Origin: Type-B symbiont of Plautia stali
GTDB taxonomy: Bacteria; Pseudomonadota; Gammaproteobacteria; Enterobacterales; Enterobacteriaceae
Length of the DNA: 64,000 nucleotides
Assembly (NCBI GenBank): GCA_001485295.1
Contig: BBOA01000001.1
Location: 310,001-374,000, forward strand
Reading direction: 5' to 3'
Below are positions 1 through 10,361 of this stretch, piece after piece. Under the pieces are notes generated by a model. The model saw only the letters and a program-made list of their open reading frames with translations. It did not search any database and was not told the DNA's origin. A program made the position numbers and the translations under genes. The stretch's first letter is position 1. Each line of letters opens with the position of its first letter.

Positions 1-600
1 AGGCCTGTCCCGACCGTTACGCCGTGCGGCAGGTAGATCCGATGCCGGCAACCGGTTGCGCGTAGGCGCGCACCAGAAGCCCAAGCCAAGCATGCCCGCC
101 CCAAGCAGCCAAGGCCTGACGGCCGCCCTTGTCGCCCGCTTTAATCGCCTCTACGGCGACCACGTCCGGCGGCCAAGCGTTGCTGGCGGGAAAGACGTGG
201 GTGTCAAATAAACGGTAGAGCAGATAAGCGTCCAGCAGCATCGCCGTGCTAACGCCGCAAAACATTGGTAGCACCAGCTGCCCCGGCGCCCAAGGCGCTG
301 CGATCAGTATCAGCAAACTGTTCGCCGCGCCGAAAATGGCAGAAGAGATGGCGGTCTGCGCGAGGTTTTGAATTTCAATCGAGCGATAACGGCGAAACGC
401 CTATAGTGGAATACGCGCCAACAGTGCGCCGCTAATAGAGGTGTTCGGCGTCACGCCGATGGTGGTAATAAGCTGCACGCCGATAATAACGCCCGCCACA
501 GACAGGGCGATTAATACTATAGCCACGCCAGCCTGCTTTACTGGATTAACCTTCTCTATTGTTCCCGTCAGGAATGCCAGTAGAAATGAAATGACGCTTC
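1..600 (-). pseudogene. OPT-family oligopeptide transporter, broken
   Basis: The reverse strand encodes hydrophobic segments typical of an inner-membrane OPT/YSL-type transporter. A first segment (about 600-395) reads into a stop where the chain should run PL-Q-AFRRY; the Gln codon is now TAG. It continues through a 99-residue open stretch (316-17) with LVLPMFCGVS and LLYRLFDTHVFPASNAWPP. The end near position 17 lies in a shifted frame and the gene probably continues past the window edge. Family assignment is by recall of OPT sequences and is moderately sure; the broken state is clear. Confidence 0.55.
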
Positions 601-689
601 GCGAGCCTGAATCAGGCTCGCCTACGTCGTTTTTTTATTTCGTCCGTGAGTATAAATAAACAGGCCCGAAGGTCTAGCGTTTTCCCGGT

Positions 690-1112
690 TTGGCAAAAGT
701 ATTGCGCCATATTTTTCAGCTAGATCGCTGGCCGTCATGCGTAATCGCCACCGTATCGCCGTGATATTTATTACGTAGCGAGACGGCGAGCGAACTGATG
801 CCAAGCAGCGTTTCGTTGCGCACCAGCGACCAGTGCTGGAGGCTGATGTCCGCCAGCGGCGCCAAGAGATAGTGTCCGGCGACCGACAACAGCACGCGGC
901 CAATATGTATAACAGTGATTCTCCGCATCGCGCTCCAGCATGCCCTAGCTTTTCATAGTGGCCAGCAGTCGCGACACAGTGCTTTTCGGCAGGCACAGCG
1001 CCTCCACGACATCGGTAAACGTCAGCCCGGGATTCCCCTGCGTCACGCCTTTTTGCTGAAACAGCTTAAGTACTAGCTTAAGTACTGCGGTGACGTTTTC
1101 GAGTGTCGTCAC
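690..1112 (-). pseudogene. IclR-family transcriptional regulator, broken
   Basis: A GTG start at 1112 opens a winged-helix segment (TTLENVTAVLKL, then LPKSTVSRLLATMKS) typical of the IclR DNA-binding domain. It hits TAG within the wing (S*GMLERDAENH). The remainder lies in other frames, for example LLSVAGHYLLAPLADISLQHWSLVRNE and the C-terminal-like SDLAEKYGAILL. A perfect 12-bp tandem duplication (AGCTTAAGTACT twice, 1063-1086) sits in the N-terminal part and adds four residues. It lies beside the OPT transporter remnant, which it may once have controlled. Confidence 0.6.
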
Positions 1113-1385
1113 ATTATGAGTTTCTCTATATGAAACCGAGTTCCTGTGTCAATGCCTTAAAATTAAAGCGCCACGGAATAAGGGTCAAGCGTCATTTTTT
1201 GTCAGCGGAAATACGGCGCAGTCAAATAACCGTAATAACGGCAAGCAGAAATGATTTTATAGGTGAGTAAAGATAAATAGCAGAATAATGGATAAGAGTT
1301 TCTTTACGCGCAGGCAGATAATAACAGCAAATAGCATCAGGCGAAAAAGAGAATTCGGGCTGGCGTCCCTGCCAGAGAGATGGCC
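1113..1385. other. intergenic stretch without a recognised gene
   Basis: AT-richer sequence between yaiA and the IclR remnant. In E. coli aroM follows yaiA; nothing resembling AroM is visible here, so that gene seems to have been lost or displaced. Confidence 0.4.
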
Positions 1386-1577
1386 CTATTCTTTTTCCAC
1401 ATCTTCATAGCGGACTTTTGCATCCTGCGCTTCCGCTTCTGAAGTATGTTCGCTAATTAAGGTATTAGGCGATGGATGATCGGCGCGTAACTCCCATGAA
1501 GTTACGGTGCTACCCGGCGGCCCTTTCTCTACTGTAACGACACGGGCTTCACGTGGATAAGGTGGTCTGGTCGGCAT
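1386..1577 (-). CDS. yaiA: YaiA family protein
   Basis: A 63-residue protein beginning [19 protein letters not shown], the same length as E. coli YaiA and collinear with it, including RADHP, SEH and the C-terminal RYED. Function is unknown; in E. coli it is cotranscribed with aroL under TyrR. The ATG at 1577 is preferred over an in-frame TTG six bases upstream because AGGAGG lies eight bases before it. It sits downstream of aroL on the same strand, keeping the aroL-yaiA order. It ends in TAG, so TAG is a real stop in this genome. Confidence 0.9.
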   Translation of the reverse strand: MPTRPPYPREARVVTVEKGPPGSTVTSWELRADHPSPNTLISEHTSEAEAQDAKVRYEDVEKE

Positions 1578-1700
1578 ATTCAATCCCTCCTAGCTGATCG
1601 TATTCCACACGACGAGACGATTCCCGTCTGGGGATCAGTATAGCCAAGCTATGCAACCTAAGCGGGAAAGCAGGAGGAATCTGAGGAAAAAGCGCGGACG

Positions 1701-2225
1701 TTAGCTGGCGCGCGCTAGTGAAAGCAGCTGAAGGATCGCGTCCACCACCCGCTCTGGCAACTGCATGGCGTTGACTTCATGATGGGCGGCATTGCGATAG
1801 AGATGCGCGCGCTCGCGCAGGATATCACCCATCTCTTCAGCGATGGGACGGCCGGTGAGCGTAGGACGCTGCGCCGCTTCCGGCTGGCTCTCCAGCCGCT
1901 GCGCCAGGATGTGCGACGGCGCGCTGAGCCAGATCACCTGCCCCTGCTCGCGCATAAAGCGGCGGTTGTGCTCCGCCAACACCATGCCGCCGCCGGTGGC
2001 GATCACCGTCGCTGGCGCGGTAATAGCTTTCAGCGACGCGGTTTCGCGCGCGCGAAAACCTTCCCATCCTTCATCCGCCACAATCTGCGCCACACTGCGC
2101 TGTGTACTGAGCTGCAGATGGTGGTCGGTGTCGCGAAAGGCGTAGCCCAGCACGCGCGATAAGGCCTCGCCCACGGTGGTTTTGCCGCAGCCGCGCGCGC
2201 CGATCAGATAAATGGGTTGAGACAT
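1701..2225 (-). CDS. aroL: shikimate kinase II
   Basis: A 174-residue cytosolic kinase that phosphorylates shikimate at O-3 with ATP, on the way to chorismate and aromatic amino acids. The P-loop is GARGCGKTT (about residues 8-16), followed by DTD, FRARE and the shikimate-binding ATGGG motif (about 78-82), then the LID arginine region RPTLTGRP. Length equals E. coli AroL. The start at 2225 is supported by GGAGGAA just upstream; earlier in-frame codons are not family-like. It leads yaiA in a probable two-gene operon. Many Leu codons are CTA before G, giving CTAG. Confidence 0.95.
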   Translation of the reverse strand: MSQPIYLIGARGCGKTTVGEALSRVLGYAFRDTDHHLQLSTQRSVAQIVADEGWEGFRARETASLKAITAPATVIATGGGMVLAEHNRRFMREQGQVIWLSAPSHILAQRLESQPEAAQRPTLTGRPIAEEMGDILRERAHLYRNAAHHEVNAMQLPERVVDAILQLLSLARAS

Positions 2226-2509
2226 CAGGACAATTCCTCCGCCGTTGCAGGCTATGTAAGACGATGTATCGCTTACTAATGCGATGCATGGCATGATAAC
2301 TGGAAACCGCTATCGCCTCCACCCGCGAAGGAAGAAATGCGCATCCTTTTCGCCCTTTTCTCGCTAATCCTTTAATTCTTAGCGGTAACCCCTGCGTATT
2401 TAGTGTAAATCACGTCAAATCAGACAGCGGCAACATTTGCTTACCTAGCGGATTTTACTTTGCAGCGTACCGCCTCCATATACCTATTATCCCAACAGGA
2501 AAGCCCATT

Positions 2510-3114
2510 ATGTATAGCTAGGGACACCAATTGATTGAAGCTCTGTTCAGCCGTCTAAAACAGGCCGAGAGCCAGCCCAGCCGGCGCGACACGACGGCAG
2601 AACAGCTGATTAAAAACATCTGCAGCAACAGCCCGGTGCGCCCTACTACATATGGCGTAGGCGATCCTGATTCAGGAAGCCGCAATGAAGAAACTCAACG
2701 ATCGCATCACCGAGCTGGAGAACCATTTAGCGCAGCATCAGCAGAGCAGCGGCTGTTTTCTGTCGAGCCTGTTCGGCGGCTGTTCAGCAACAGCCGCAGT
2801 ATAACAATGCTCCGGTGCCGTCGCGCGGTACTGGTTTCCTCGGCAGGGCGCTGCAAACAGCGGTCGGCGTCGCGGGCGGCGTGGTGATGGCGGATATGCT
2901 TACCAGCCTGTTCCACCACTCGCAGCCGGAAGAGATCCTCAACATTATCAACGAACCCGAAGCGCCGCTGCCATAGGTCGATAAAAACCTCAACACCTTT
3001 AACAACGGCGGCAGCGGTTTTTTCAACCAGAACAACGGCTGAGACAATAACTACGTGGACAATTACGTGGACAATAATGACTTTAACGATCTTGGCAACG
3101 ACAGCTTCGTCTGA
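2510..3114 (+). pseudogene. DUF2076 family protein, broken
   Basis: Segments of a DUF2076 protein can be followed through several frames: LIEALFSRLKQAES near the start, the ITELENHLAQHQQ coiled segment, a Gly-rich VGVAGGVVMADML stretch, HHSQPEEILNII, and an Asp/Asn-rich tail. Codon 4 after the ATG at 2510 is TAG, at least two indels shift frame, and further TAG and TGA codons lie in the tail. A 12-bp tandem repeat (3052-3075) duplicates YVDN. It lies between aroL and yaiI, where E. coli has no gene. Confidence 0.75.
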
Positions 3115-3116
3115 CC

Positions 3117-3515
3117 TTAGCGCTGACGCAGCGTCAGCCAGCTGTCAAGCGCGTTGGCGAACTGCTGCCGGACCGCTTGTCTGCACGCCGCTGGCGCGCA
3201 TCGTACCCATATCGTGGCAGGCGAATAGCGCTCGCTGCGTGGATTGAGCGCCGCCCCTCCCTTCTCCAGCACTTCCGCCGCTAGCGGAATATCGGCGGTG
3301 ATCACCAGATCGCCCAGTGCTACGCGCTTCACAATCTCATTATCGGCGACGTCGAATCCGGCGGGCACACGCAGGGCTTTCAGATACAGCGACGGCGGCA
3401 CGCGCAACGACTGATTGGCGACGAAGGTCACCTGCGTTTGGGTACGGTCCGCCGCGCGGTAGAGCACTTATTTAATGACGTTAGGGCAGGCGTTGGCATT
3501 AACCCAGATAACCAT
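3117..3515 (-). pseudogene. yaiI: YaiI/UPF0178 family protein, broken
   Basis: From ATG at 3515 the chain reads MVIWVNANACPNVIK and then TAA (3468-3470), where a Glu codon is expected. The reading resumes with [18 protein letters not shown] and [10 protein letters not shown], strongly YaiI-like. The C-terminal third departs from the family after PATI, consistent with a small deletion or frameshift. Two Asp residues of the family N-terminal motif (WVDADACP) appear as Asn. Position next to aroL and proC matches E. coli. Confidence 0.85.
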
Positions 3516-3519
3516 GTGC

Positions 3520-3808
3520 TTTCCTTACTCTTTGGGGAATAATAGATATCTTGCCGGTCATCTTCCAGAATGATAGACTTTATTTGGTCCAGCCGCTCCA
3601 GCCCCTGCTTGTTGCGCGCGCTTTGCAGTATATCCTCTTCATCGATGCTTGATCGCTTCGCCCGCTGGTGCAGCGGCTTCCCCTCCTCGATGATCAGCAG
3701 CAGGATAAGGTTAAACGCGGTCATCTCCATTAGCGTGCGACGTCCAGCAATCTTAAACACCATCATTAGCAGCAGATACATGCTGGCTGCGTGCAAAACC
3801 GTTTCCAT
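3520..3808 (-). pseudogene. DUF421 (YetF/YcaP-type) membrane protein, internally deleted
   Basis: The N-terminal membrane segment (METVLHAASMYLLLMMVFKI, then GRRTLMEM) is family-like. It jumps from FNLILLLII directly to EEGKPLHQR of the C-terminal cytosolic domain, so about 75-80 residues with further membrane helices are missing. The deletion lies between two Leu/Ile/Val-rich stretches, suggesting recombination between similar sequence. The last residues are frameshifted after LDQIKSIILE. The product cannot form the usual membrane domain. Confidence 0.75.
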
Positions 3809-3817
3809 GTCGAGCTC

Positions 3818-4096
3818 CTAAGGGTAAGTAAATAGAGCTAAAGGCTGCGGCTGCAGCTGAATATTGTCCAGCTGCGGGCCGCGCCGCCTGAGCTGGTAAT
3901 AGTCGCCGCGCAGCCGCTTGTCCGGGCTGGCGATGCTTTGATTGCTCAGCCAGCCTTTGGAAAACAGCCCTGCTGCGCCGGCGGCTACGATCAGCGGCAG
4001 GGTAAAGCCTGCGTGCTGAATACACCACTTAATCCGTTGCCACCGCATATTCTCTTTCACTGGATAGTGCCGGCTCTGATTTTCATTCTCTGCCAT
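3818..4096 (-). pseudogene. small membrane protein upstream of DUF421, probably frameshifted
   Basis: About 90 residues: a basic N-terminus (NMRWQRIKW), one hydrophobic segment (HAGFTLPLIVAAGAAGLFSK) and a tail whose last third shows frame ambiguity. It ends ten bases before the DUF421 gene on the same strand, so the two were probably a pair. I do not recognise a characterised family. Confidence 0.4.
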
Positions 4097-4184
4097 GCAG
4101 GTTCTGCTTCGCTGACTTGTTATTAATCCTAGCTGAAGTAAGCTAATGCGTTAAGATTTTCGAACTTTCTGAAAGGATACAGCG

Positions 4185-4997
4185 ATGCTGAAGAAGAAAA
4201 TTGGGTTTGTCGGCGGCGGTAATATGGCCAAAGCCATTATCGGCGGACTGGTGAAAAGCGGCCAAGTCGCGCCCTCGAACATCTGGGTATTTGATCGCAA
4301 GGCGGAGGCCAACGAGGCGCTGACGCGCGAGTACGGCATCCATGCTGCCGAAAGCGCCGAGGCGCTGGCGCGCGGGGTGGATATTCTGTTCGGCGCGGTC
4401 AAACCCAACGTGATCCTGAAAGTGCTGAAAGATCTGGCGAACCAGCTGAAAAAAGAGGCGCTAGTGGTGTCGATCGCCACAGGCGTGACGCTTGACTCGC
4501 TGGCGACAGCGCTGGGCTACGACCGCAAGATCGTGCGCGTGATGCCGAACACGCCGGCGCTAGTCAATGAGGGCATGACCTCAGTGACGCCGAACGCGCT
4601 GGTCGAGCAGCCGGAGATCGACGACGTGGTGACCATTTTTAAGAGCTTCGGCAAAGCCGCGGTGGTGAGTGAATATCTGATCCACTCAGTGGTCGGCGTC
4701 AGCGGCTCCGCGCCCGCTTACGTGTTTATGTTTATCGAAGCAATGGCGGACGCCGCCGTGCTCGGCGGCATGCCGCGCGCGCTGGCCTACCAGTTCGCTG
4801 CGCAGGCGGTGAAAGGCTCCGCGCAGATGGTGTTGGAGACCGGCAAACATCCCGGCGAGCTGAAGGATATGGTCTGTTCGCCCGGCGGCACTACTATCGA
4901 AGCAGTCAAGGTGCTGGAAGAGAAAGGCTTTCGCGCTGCGGTGATCGAGGCGATGCAGCAATGCATGGCGAAGTCCGAGGCGCTGAGCAAGAAGTAA
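4185..4997 (+). CDS. proC: pyrroline-5-carboxylate reductase
   Basis: Catalyses the last step of proline synthesis, NAD(P)H reduction of pyrroline-5-carboxylate, in the cytosol. The 270-residue protein has the N-terminal dinucleotide-binding loop FVGGGNMAKAIIGGL, the VRVMPNTPALVNEGM segment, and the C-terminal signature region around HPGELKDMVCSPGGTTIEAV. Length matches E. coli (269). GAAAGGA precedes the ATG. It stands alone on the plus strand, in the E. coli position beside yaiI and aroL. It is undamaged although its neighbours are not. Confidence 0.96.
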   Translation: MLKKKIGFVGGGNMAKAIIGGLVKSGQVAPSNIWVFDRKAEANEALTREYGIHAAESAEALARGVDILFGAVKPNVILKVLKDLANQLKKEALVVSIATGVTLDSLATALGYDRKIVRVMPNTPALVNEGMTSVTPNALVEQPEIDDVVTIFKSFGKAAVVSEYLIHSVVGVSGSAPAYVFMFIEAMADAAVLGGMPRALAYQFAAQAVKGSAQMVLETGKHPGELKDMVCSPGGTTIEAVKVLEEKGFRAAVIEAMQQCMAKSEALSKK

Positions 4998-5004
4998 CGC
5001 GCGC

Positions 5005-5024
5005 GGCGGAGCCCAGACTCCGCC
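5005..5024. terminator. hairpin between proC and the convergent oxidoreductase remnant
   Basis: GGCGGAG, six-base loop, CTCCGCC directly after the proC stop. There is no U-run, so it may act on either strand or be only a stem-loop. Confidence 0.4.
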
Positions 5025-5059
5025 GGCTCTCCACCAGCGCTAGCGCCTGCTCCATCGTC

Positions 5060-6482
5060 ATCGGCTGCTGCATCTCCAACACCAGCGCCGCCGTCAGGGT
5101 ATACATGCCGCAGGAGAAGGCCGCCGCCAGCTTGCCCTGCTAGCTATAAAGGGCGATAAACTTTTTCTCCTCTAGTAAGCTCATTAAGCGGTACATATCC
5201 CACTCTTCCGCATGGCCGAGATACTCATATCGCGTACCGAAATGGGTAGTCCAGAAAAAGGGCACGCGGTCGTATATCATGCGTTTGTCAAGCATGTTAA
5301 AATCGGCGATGCGTCCTTGCTGATGCGCGCCGCGATAGTGCTCGATGCGCAGCGGCCCTTGCAGCGTGAGGTAGCTGGCGATATCCCCGGCTATCCGTAC
5401 GTTTTCCGTGACGCGCAGCGGGCTGTCGGCGAGCAGGCTACAATCCTCGCGCAGCGACAGATCGTGAATAAACCCGGTGGCGGGCTGAATGCCGATCGCC
5501 AGCAGCACCACATCCGCCTTCAGACGTTGGCCATTTTCCATAAGCAGCGCGGTGACGTAATACACTCCTTCCAACGCCGCCGGATTGCCATCGACAAAGC
5601 GCACGCCGTTGCTACCGTGCAGATCGCGGAAATAGCGCCCTACCTGCTTGCCGAACTGACGCGAAAAGGGCAGCGGATGACGCGCCCTCGACATCGCGAT
5701 TACGCTGCGCTGACACCATCTCCATGGTGATAAAGCTGCTACCGATAATCACCAGCTGTTGGCTCTGATCGACCCCTTTCAGTAGCGCGTCCGCCTGCTT
5801 GAGCGATCGAAGCAAGTGCACGCCCGCCAGATCGCTGCCGGGCAGCTCGGGCCGCTGCGGCGCGACGCCAGAGGCGATCAGCAGTTTGTCGTAAAACAGA
5901 GATTCACCGTCGGCGAAGTGAATGCACTACTCGCGCGTGTCGAGACGCGACACTTCGCCCTGCACGCGGTCGACATACTGCAAAATGTCCTCTTTCAGCA
6001 TGTGCGACACATCTTTGATATCCATCTTGCCGGAAGGCACGAACTTGCTCAGCGCGGTGCGGTCATAGGGCGCTTCCGGCTTGCGCTCCACCAGCATCTT
6101 ACCTTGCCCTTAAAACCTTCGCGTCGCAGCGTCTAAATCGCCGCGCCGCCGCCGATGGGCGTCGCAAAAGACATCGCTTTTGGGTTGGCCTGCACGATGC
6201 CGTTCTCGACGCGCAGCGGATACTGCTTAAAATCGGCTAGTGTCAGCGGTTCACACATATGGCTATCCTCCAGCGCGAACACCGCTTTGTACTAAGGACA
6301 GACCAACTTATTGCCGCAGATGGCGCCCTGCTCTAGGGCACACCCGCATGAGAATATTTGGCCTAGTAGGCGCGGACCTTCTCGCCATCGTGCACCAGTA
6401 GGATTTCGGTGTCGGCTATTTTGGTTTTGGTGGGCTGGCGATCGTGCAGTTCGTTCAAGGCGATAACAGGCTGATAGTTCAT
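5060..6482 (-). pseudogene. Rieske 2Fe-2S / FAD-dependent disulfide-type oxidoreductase, multiply broken
   Basis: A relative of AIF-like oxidoreductases with an N-terminal Rieske domain. The start at 6482 (AGGAG upstream) gives MNYQPVIALNEL and EILLVHDGEKVRAY. The Rieske ligand motifs are damaged: a CPHAG-like site reads YSHAG, and CPWHK reads CP*YK with Trp as TAG. The FAD/NAD part follows (SGVAPQRPELPGSDL, VVLLAIGIQPATGFI, and a C-terminal FFWTTHFGTRYEYLGHAEEWD). At least four in-frame TAG codons and several indels are present. It occupies the place where E. coli has dgcC (adrA), between psiF and proC. Confidence 0.75.
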
Positions 6483-6673
6483 TAAGCGGCTCCTTGTTTG
6501 TCGTTATTCACATGTGCAAGATGAACAGGCGCATAACCCTATAAAGAGTAAGTGTGGCACAGGAAAGCGCGTAACCCTGCGTCTGAAAAGCGAAAAAGCG
6601 GCTAAGCCATTATTAAGTAGCCTGTTTAAAGTTTTAGCAAGTATGTATGAATGGCGTGAGAAAGGCAAGAAGC

Positions 6674-6698
6674 CACACGGCGGCTCCGCTGCCGTGTG
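6674..6698. terminator. hairpin downstream of psiF
   Basis: CACACGGC, nine-base loop, GCCGTGTG: an eight-pair stem just beyond the psiF stop codon. Confidence 0.45.
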
Positions 6699-6712
6699 AA
6701 AGAAAGAGGGAG

Positions 6713-7012
6713 TCAGGCTTTTTTCAGACAGCTGTTCATAAAAGATTTGCGCGCATCACAGCTGAGCTTTTTATCGCCCGTTTCGCCGTTGCAGCTTTTC
6801 ATCTTCATCTACTGTGGCGTCATGCCGGAGAGCTTGCTCTCTCTCTTCAAGCATTCGCTCATAAAAGATTTGCGCGCGTTGCCCTTGAAGTTTTGCGTGC
6901 TGATTGCACTGCACCATTTTTTGCTGCTGCGCGATTTTCTCCGCCGCCTGTGCCATGTTCACGCCGTTTGCCAGCAGACCCGCCATAACGATTGCCGCGA
7001 TATGCTATTCAT
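6713..7012 (-). pseudogene. psiF: phosphate-starvation-inducible protein PsiF, broken
   Basis: PsiF is a small secreted protein of the Pho regulon built from two similar repeats. A start at 7012 (AGGAGAG upstream) leads into a signal-peptide-like AAIVMAGLLANG, then EKIAQQQKMVQCN. After a frameshift the first repeat ends ARKSFMSECLK and SGMTPQ is followed by TAG. The second repeat MKSCN...LSCDARKSFMNSCLKKA ends in TGA. The duplicated ARKSFM coding sequence is visible as a near-identical 20-bp repeat (about 6738 and 6859). Position beside proC and iraP fits E. coli, where phoA lies between iraP and psiF; phoA is absent here. Confidence 0.85.
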
Positions 7013-7116
7013 GATTTGGACTCTCCTGATAAATAACTTCGTTAATTCTGGCACGTGATAAAGGCAGCGGTGAAACTTTGCGCAAATTTGCAGCGCTGAT
7101 CGCACTCTGAATGCGC

Positions 7117-7372
7117 TTAAACGCGTGGATGATTAACGAGTTTATCAAGGTAGTTACGTAATAACAGCGCGTCTTCACTGCTGGTATCGGTGCCCGCGTT
7201 GTACATGGCGTGGTCGATGCTGGCGGTGATAGCCTGTTGTTGTTCGAGCTCAGGCTTACGCAGCATTGCTGTAACGATAATTTCCAGCGCCTCAACCTGA
7301 GCTACCAATTCTTTTGATTCTTCTTCTTTTTGCCGCCAACTTTACCAGTAATTCTGCGACAAGGTTCTTCAT
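7117..7372 (-). pseudogene. iraP: anti-adapter IraP (RssB inhibitor), single frameshift
   Basis: IraP stabilises sigma-S by blocking the adapter RssB. The start at 7372 reads MKNLVAELLVKLAAK, and the rest, in a second frame, reads SKELVAQVEALEIIVTAMLR through YLDKLVNHPRV, clearly IraP. The two halves are joined by one extra A in an AAAAAGAAGAAGAA run where KEEES is expected. Everything else is intact and family-length (about 85 residues). This could be a fresh slippage mutation or, less likely, tolerated by ribosomal or polymerase slippage on the A/AAG run. Confidence 0.85.
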
Positions 7373-9012
<1,640 letters not shown>

Positions 9013-9245
9013 CGTCAGCTTGCGACCTTTGCAGTCGGCGAGAATGCCCCACAGCGGCGCGACGGCGGCCGAAATGATAAAGGTGATGCTGAGAGTCAGA
9101 CCTGACCAAGAGGCTTAACGCATCGCCGCCGGAAATGCCCAGCTGTTCGATATAGAGCGGCAGAAAAGGAATGATTTAGCTGATGGCTTAGCGGGTAAAA
9201 AAACAGCCAAACCAGACCGAGATAAGATTAATTTTCCAAGGTTCT
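9013..9245 (-). pseudogene. mdtG: MdtG-type MFS efflux transporter, N-terminal stub
   Basis: The reverse strand reads PWKINLISVWFGCFFT, stop codons, IIPFLPLYIEQLGISGGDALSL, then (frameshift) ITFIISAAVAPLWGILADCKGRK, the first two helices and the loop-2 motif of MdtG. The chain stops at about 9013-9025 where lacZ begins on the other strand. No good start codon is visible near 9245. This is a deletion-fusion remnant. Confidence 0.7.
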
Positions 9246-9668
9246 ATTGCGGCAAGCTATCGGTAACAGAGAGAAGCGACAGTGTAGCAACGCGCTTTTG
9301 CCGTTGAGCGGCAAAACATAGCACGAAATGAAAAAACCGTTTTCCGCTGCACAATGCCCTTTTCACCGCCGCATATAGGATGTAAACGCGGTTTGCCAGT
9401 GGATCCAAATACTGTTTCGGAGCCGCAGCGCCCTTTATCCTTCAGAATGTCTGCAGTGATGAAAAATATGTCAGCCTGTTACTGACAAGTTATGACGCCG
9501 GTTGTATATTTAAAAAAACGCTATTTTTCGCTGACGTCGGTAGGCCATCTTAGCCAGACTAGCACCTCCGCCGCATTCTGTCGCGCGAGATCCACAGTTA
9601 ATATCTTGAGTCATCACGCTACGCCTGCACGTCGTAATCTCTATGCTGTCACCTTAACGAGGTTGGTT
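9246..9668. other. stretch without a recognised gene
   Basis: No recognisable protein in any frame. A 74-codon plus-strand frame (9492-9716) overlaps the start of the next pseudogene and looks like chance. Confidence 0.35.
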
Positions 9669-9912
9669 ATGAGAGTTCAAAACAGTGTCAGCCATGCTGA
9701 TTGCAGACTATTTTAACAGCCCCGCCTAGAACGCTCCGCAGGAGTCCAGTCTGCTGGCGGTAATACTGCGCGAATTAATGGAGGCCGGTCAGCCCGCGAT
9801 GAATAAGGCGATGATTGCGTGCGTGATTGAGTGGCTGAAAGTGGAAGGCGATGCGTGTCGTCTGGAAACTTACTGTCAGCTGCGGGCGCAGTTAATGGAA
9901 ACCGGCGCCTAG
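9669..9912 (+). pseudogene. YmgB/AriR-family biofilm/acid-resistance regulator, broken
   Basis: The chain RVQNSVSHAD / IADYFNSPA*NAPQESSLLAVILRELME and the tail EWLKVEGDACRLETYC resemble the small YcgZ/YmgA/AriR connector proteins. One base is missing or added after SHAD, and a TAG interrupts after NSPA. It ends with TAG at 9910. Length would be about 80 residues, as in the family. Confidence 0.65.
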
Positions 9913-9927
9913 AAATAAACAAAAAAA

Positions 9928-9945
9928 TTCCCGCCGCAGCGGGAA
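9928..9945 (+). terminator. rho-independent terminator
   Basis: TTCCCGC, CGCA loop, GCGGGAA immediately after the YmgB/AriR-like gene, with an A-run before and AT-rich sequence after. It could serve either strand. Confidence 0.6.
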
Positions 9946-10061
9946 TAAACAGGACAAGCATTGCATATTGAGAGTGACGAGGAAATCTCTGTTATCCGCC
10001 ACCTATCCTTGCTGTCAGCGATGGCAGCCGCATGACAATGCGTCGCTTTTTTATGACCGCC

Positions 10062-10361
10062 TCAGCCGCAGTAAATCTGCGTGATGGTGTCGCTTTTGTC
10101 CGCCAAGAAATTTAGGCGGTGCAAATTGAAGTCCATCGAATTGAAGTCCATCGTCATCACGCTATTCCATGAAATGGCGCGAACCAGGGTGTCGAAGTGC
10201 AGGCTGCTGACCGCGCTGAGCGGCTTGCCCACATAGCTCTGATTGCGAGGCGCCGCAGGTATTGCTTTGCGCGTCAGCGCCCGCCTCGGCGATGTCAGGT
10301 TTACCGACTGACTGGGAGGTGGTTAAGAGCGGCGCGCTCAGCGCTAGCAGCGTTTTTTCGT
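10062..10361 (-). pseudogene. I78-family protease-inhibitor lipoprotein, broken
   Basis: The reading KKTLLALSAPLL, SNTCGASQ, then in another frame SYVGKPLSAVSSLHFDTLVR, AISWNSVMTMDFN and LADKSDTITQIYCG matches the Inhibitor_I78 family of small periplasmic lipoproteins. The first codon is ACG where ATG is expected, the lipobox Cys is not evident, frames change near the middle, and a perfect 15-bp tandem duplication (10124-10153) repeats SMDFN. It begins exactly where the upstream EAL domain stops. Confidence 0.7.

Noticed and set aside
2395..2425. TyrR box upstream of aroL (TGTAAA half-site)
   Set aside because: Only one half-site (TGTAAA) is recognisable and the partner TTTACA is absent; it is also distant from the aroL start.
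9492..9716. A 74-codon plus-strand frame
   Set aside because: It overlaps the start of the YmgB/AriR-like gene in another frame and has no recognisable features.
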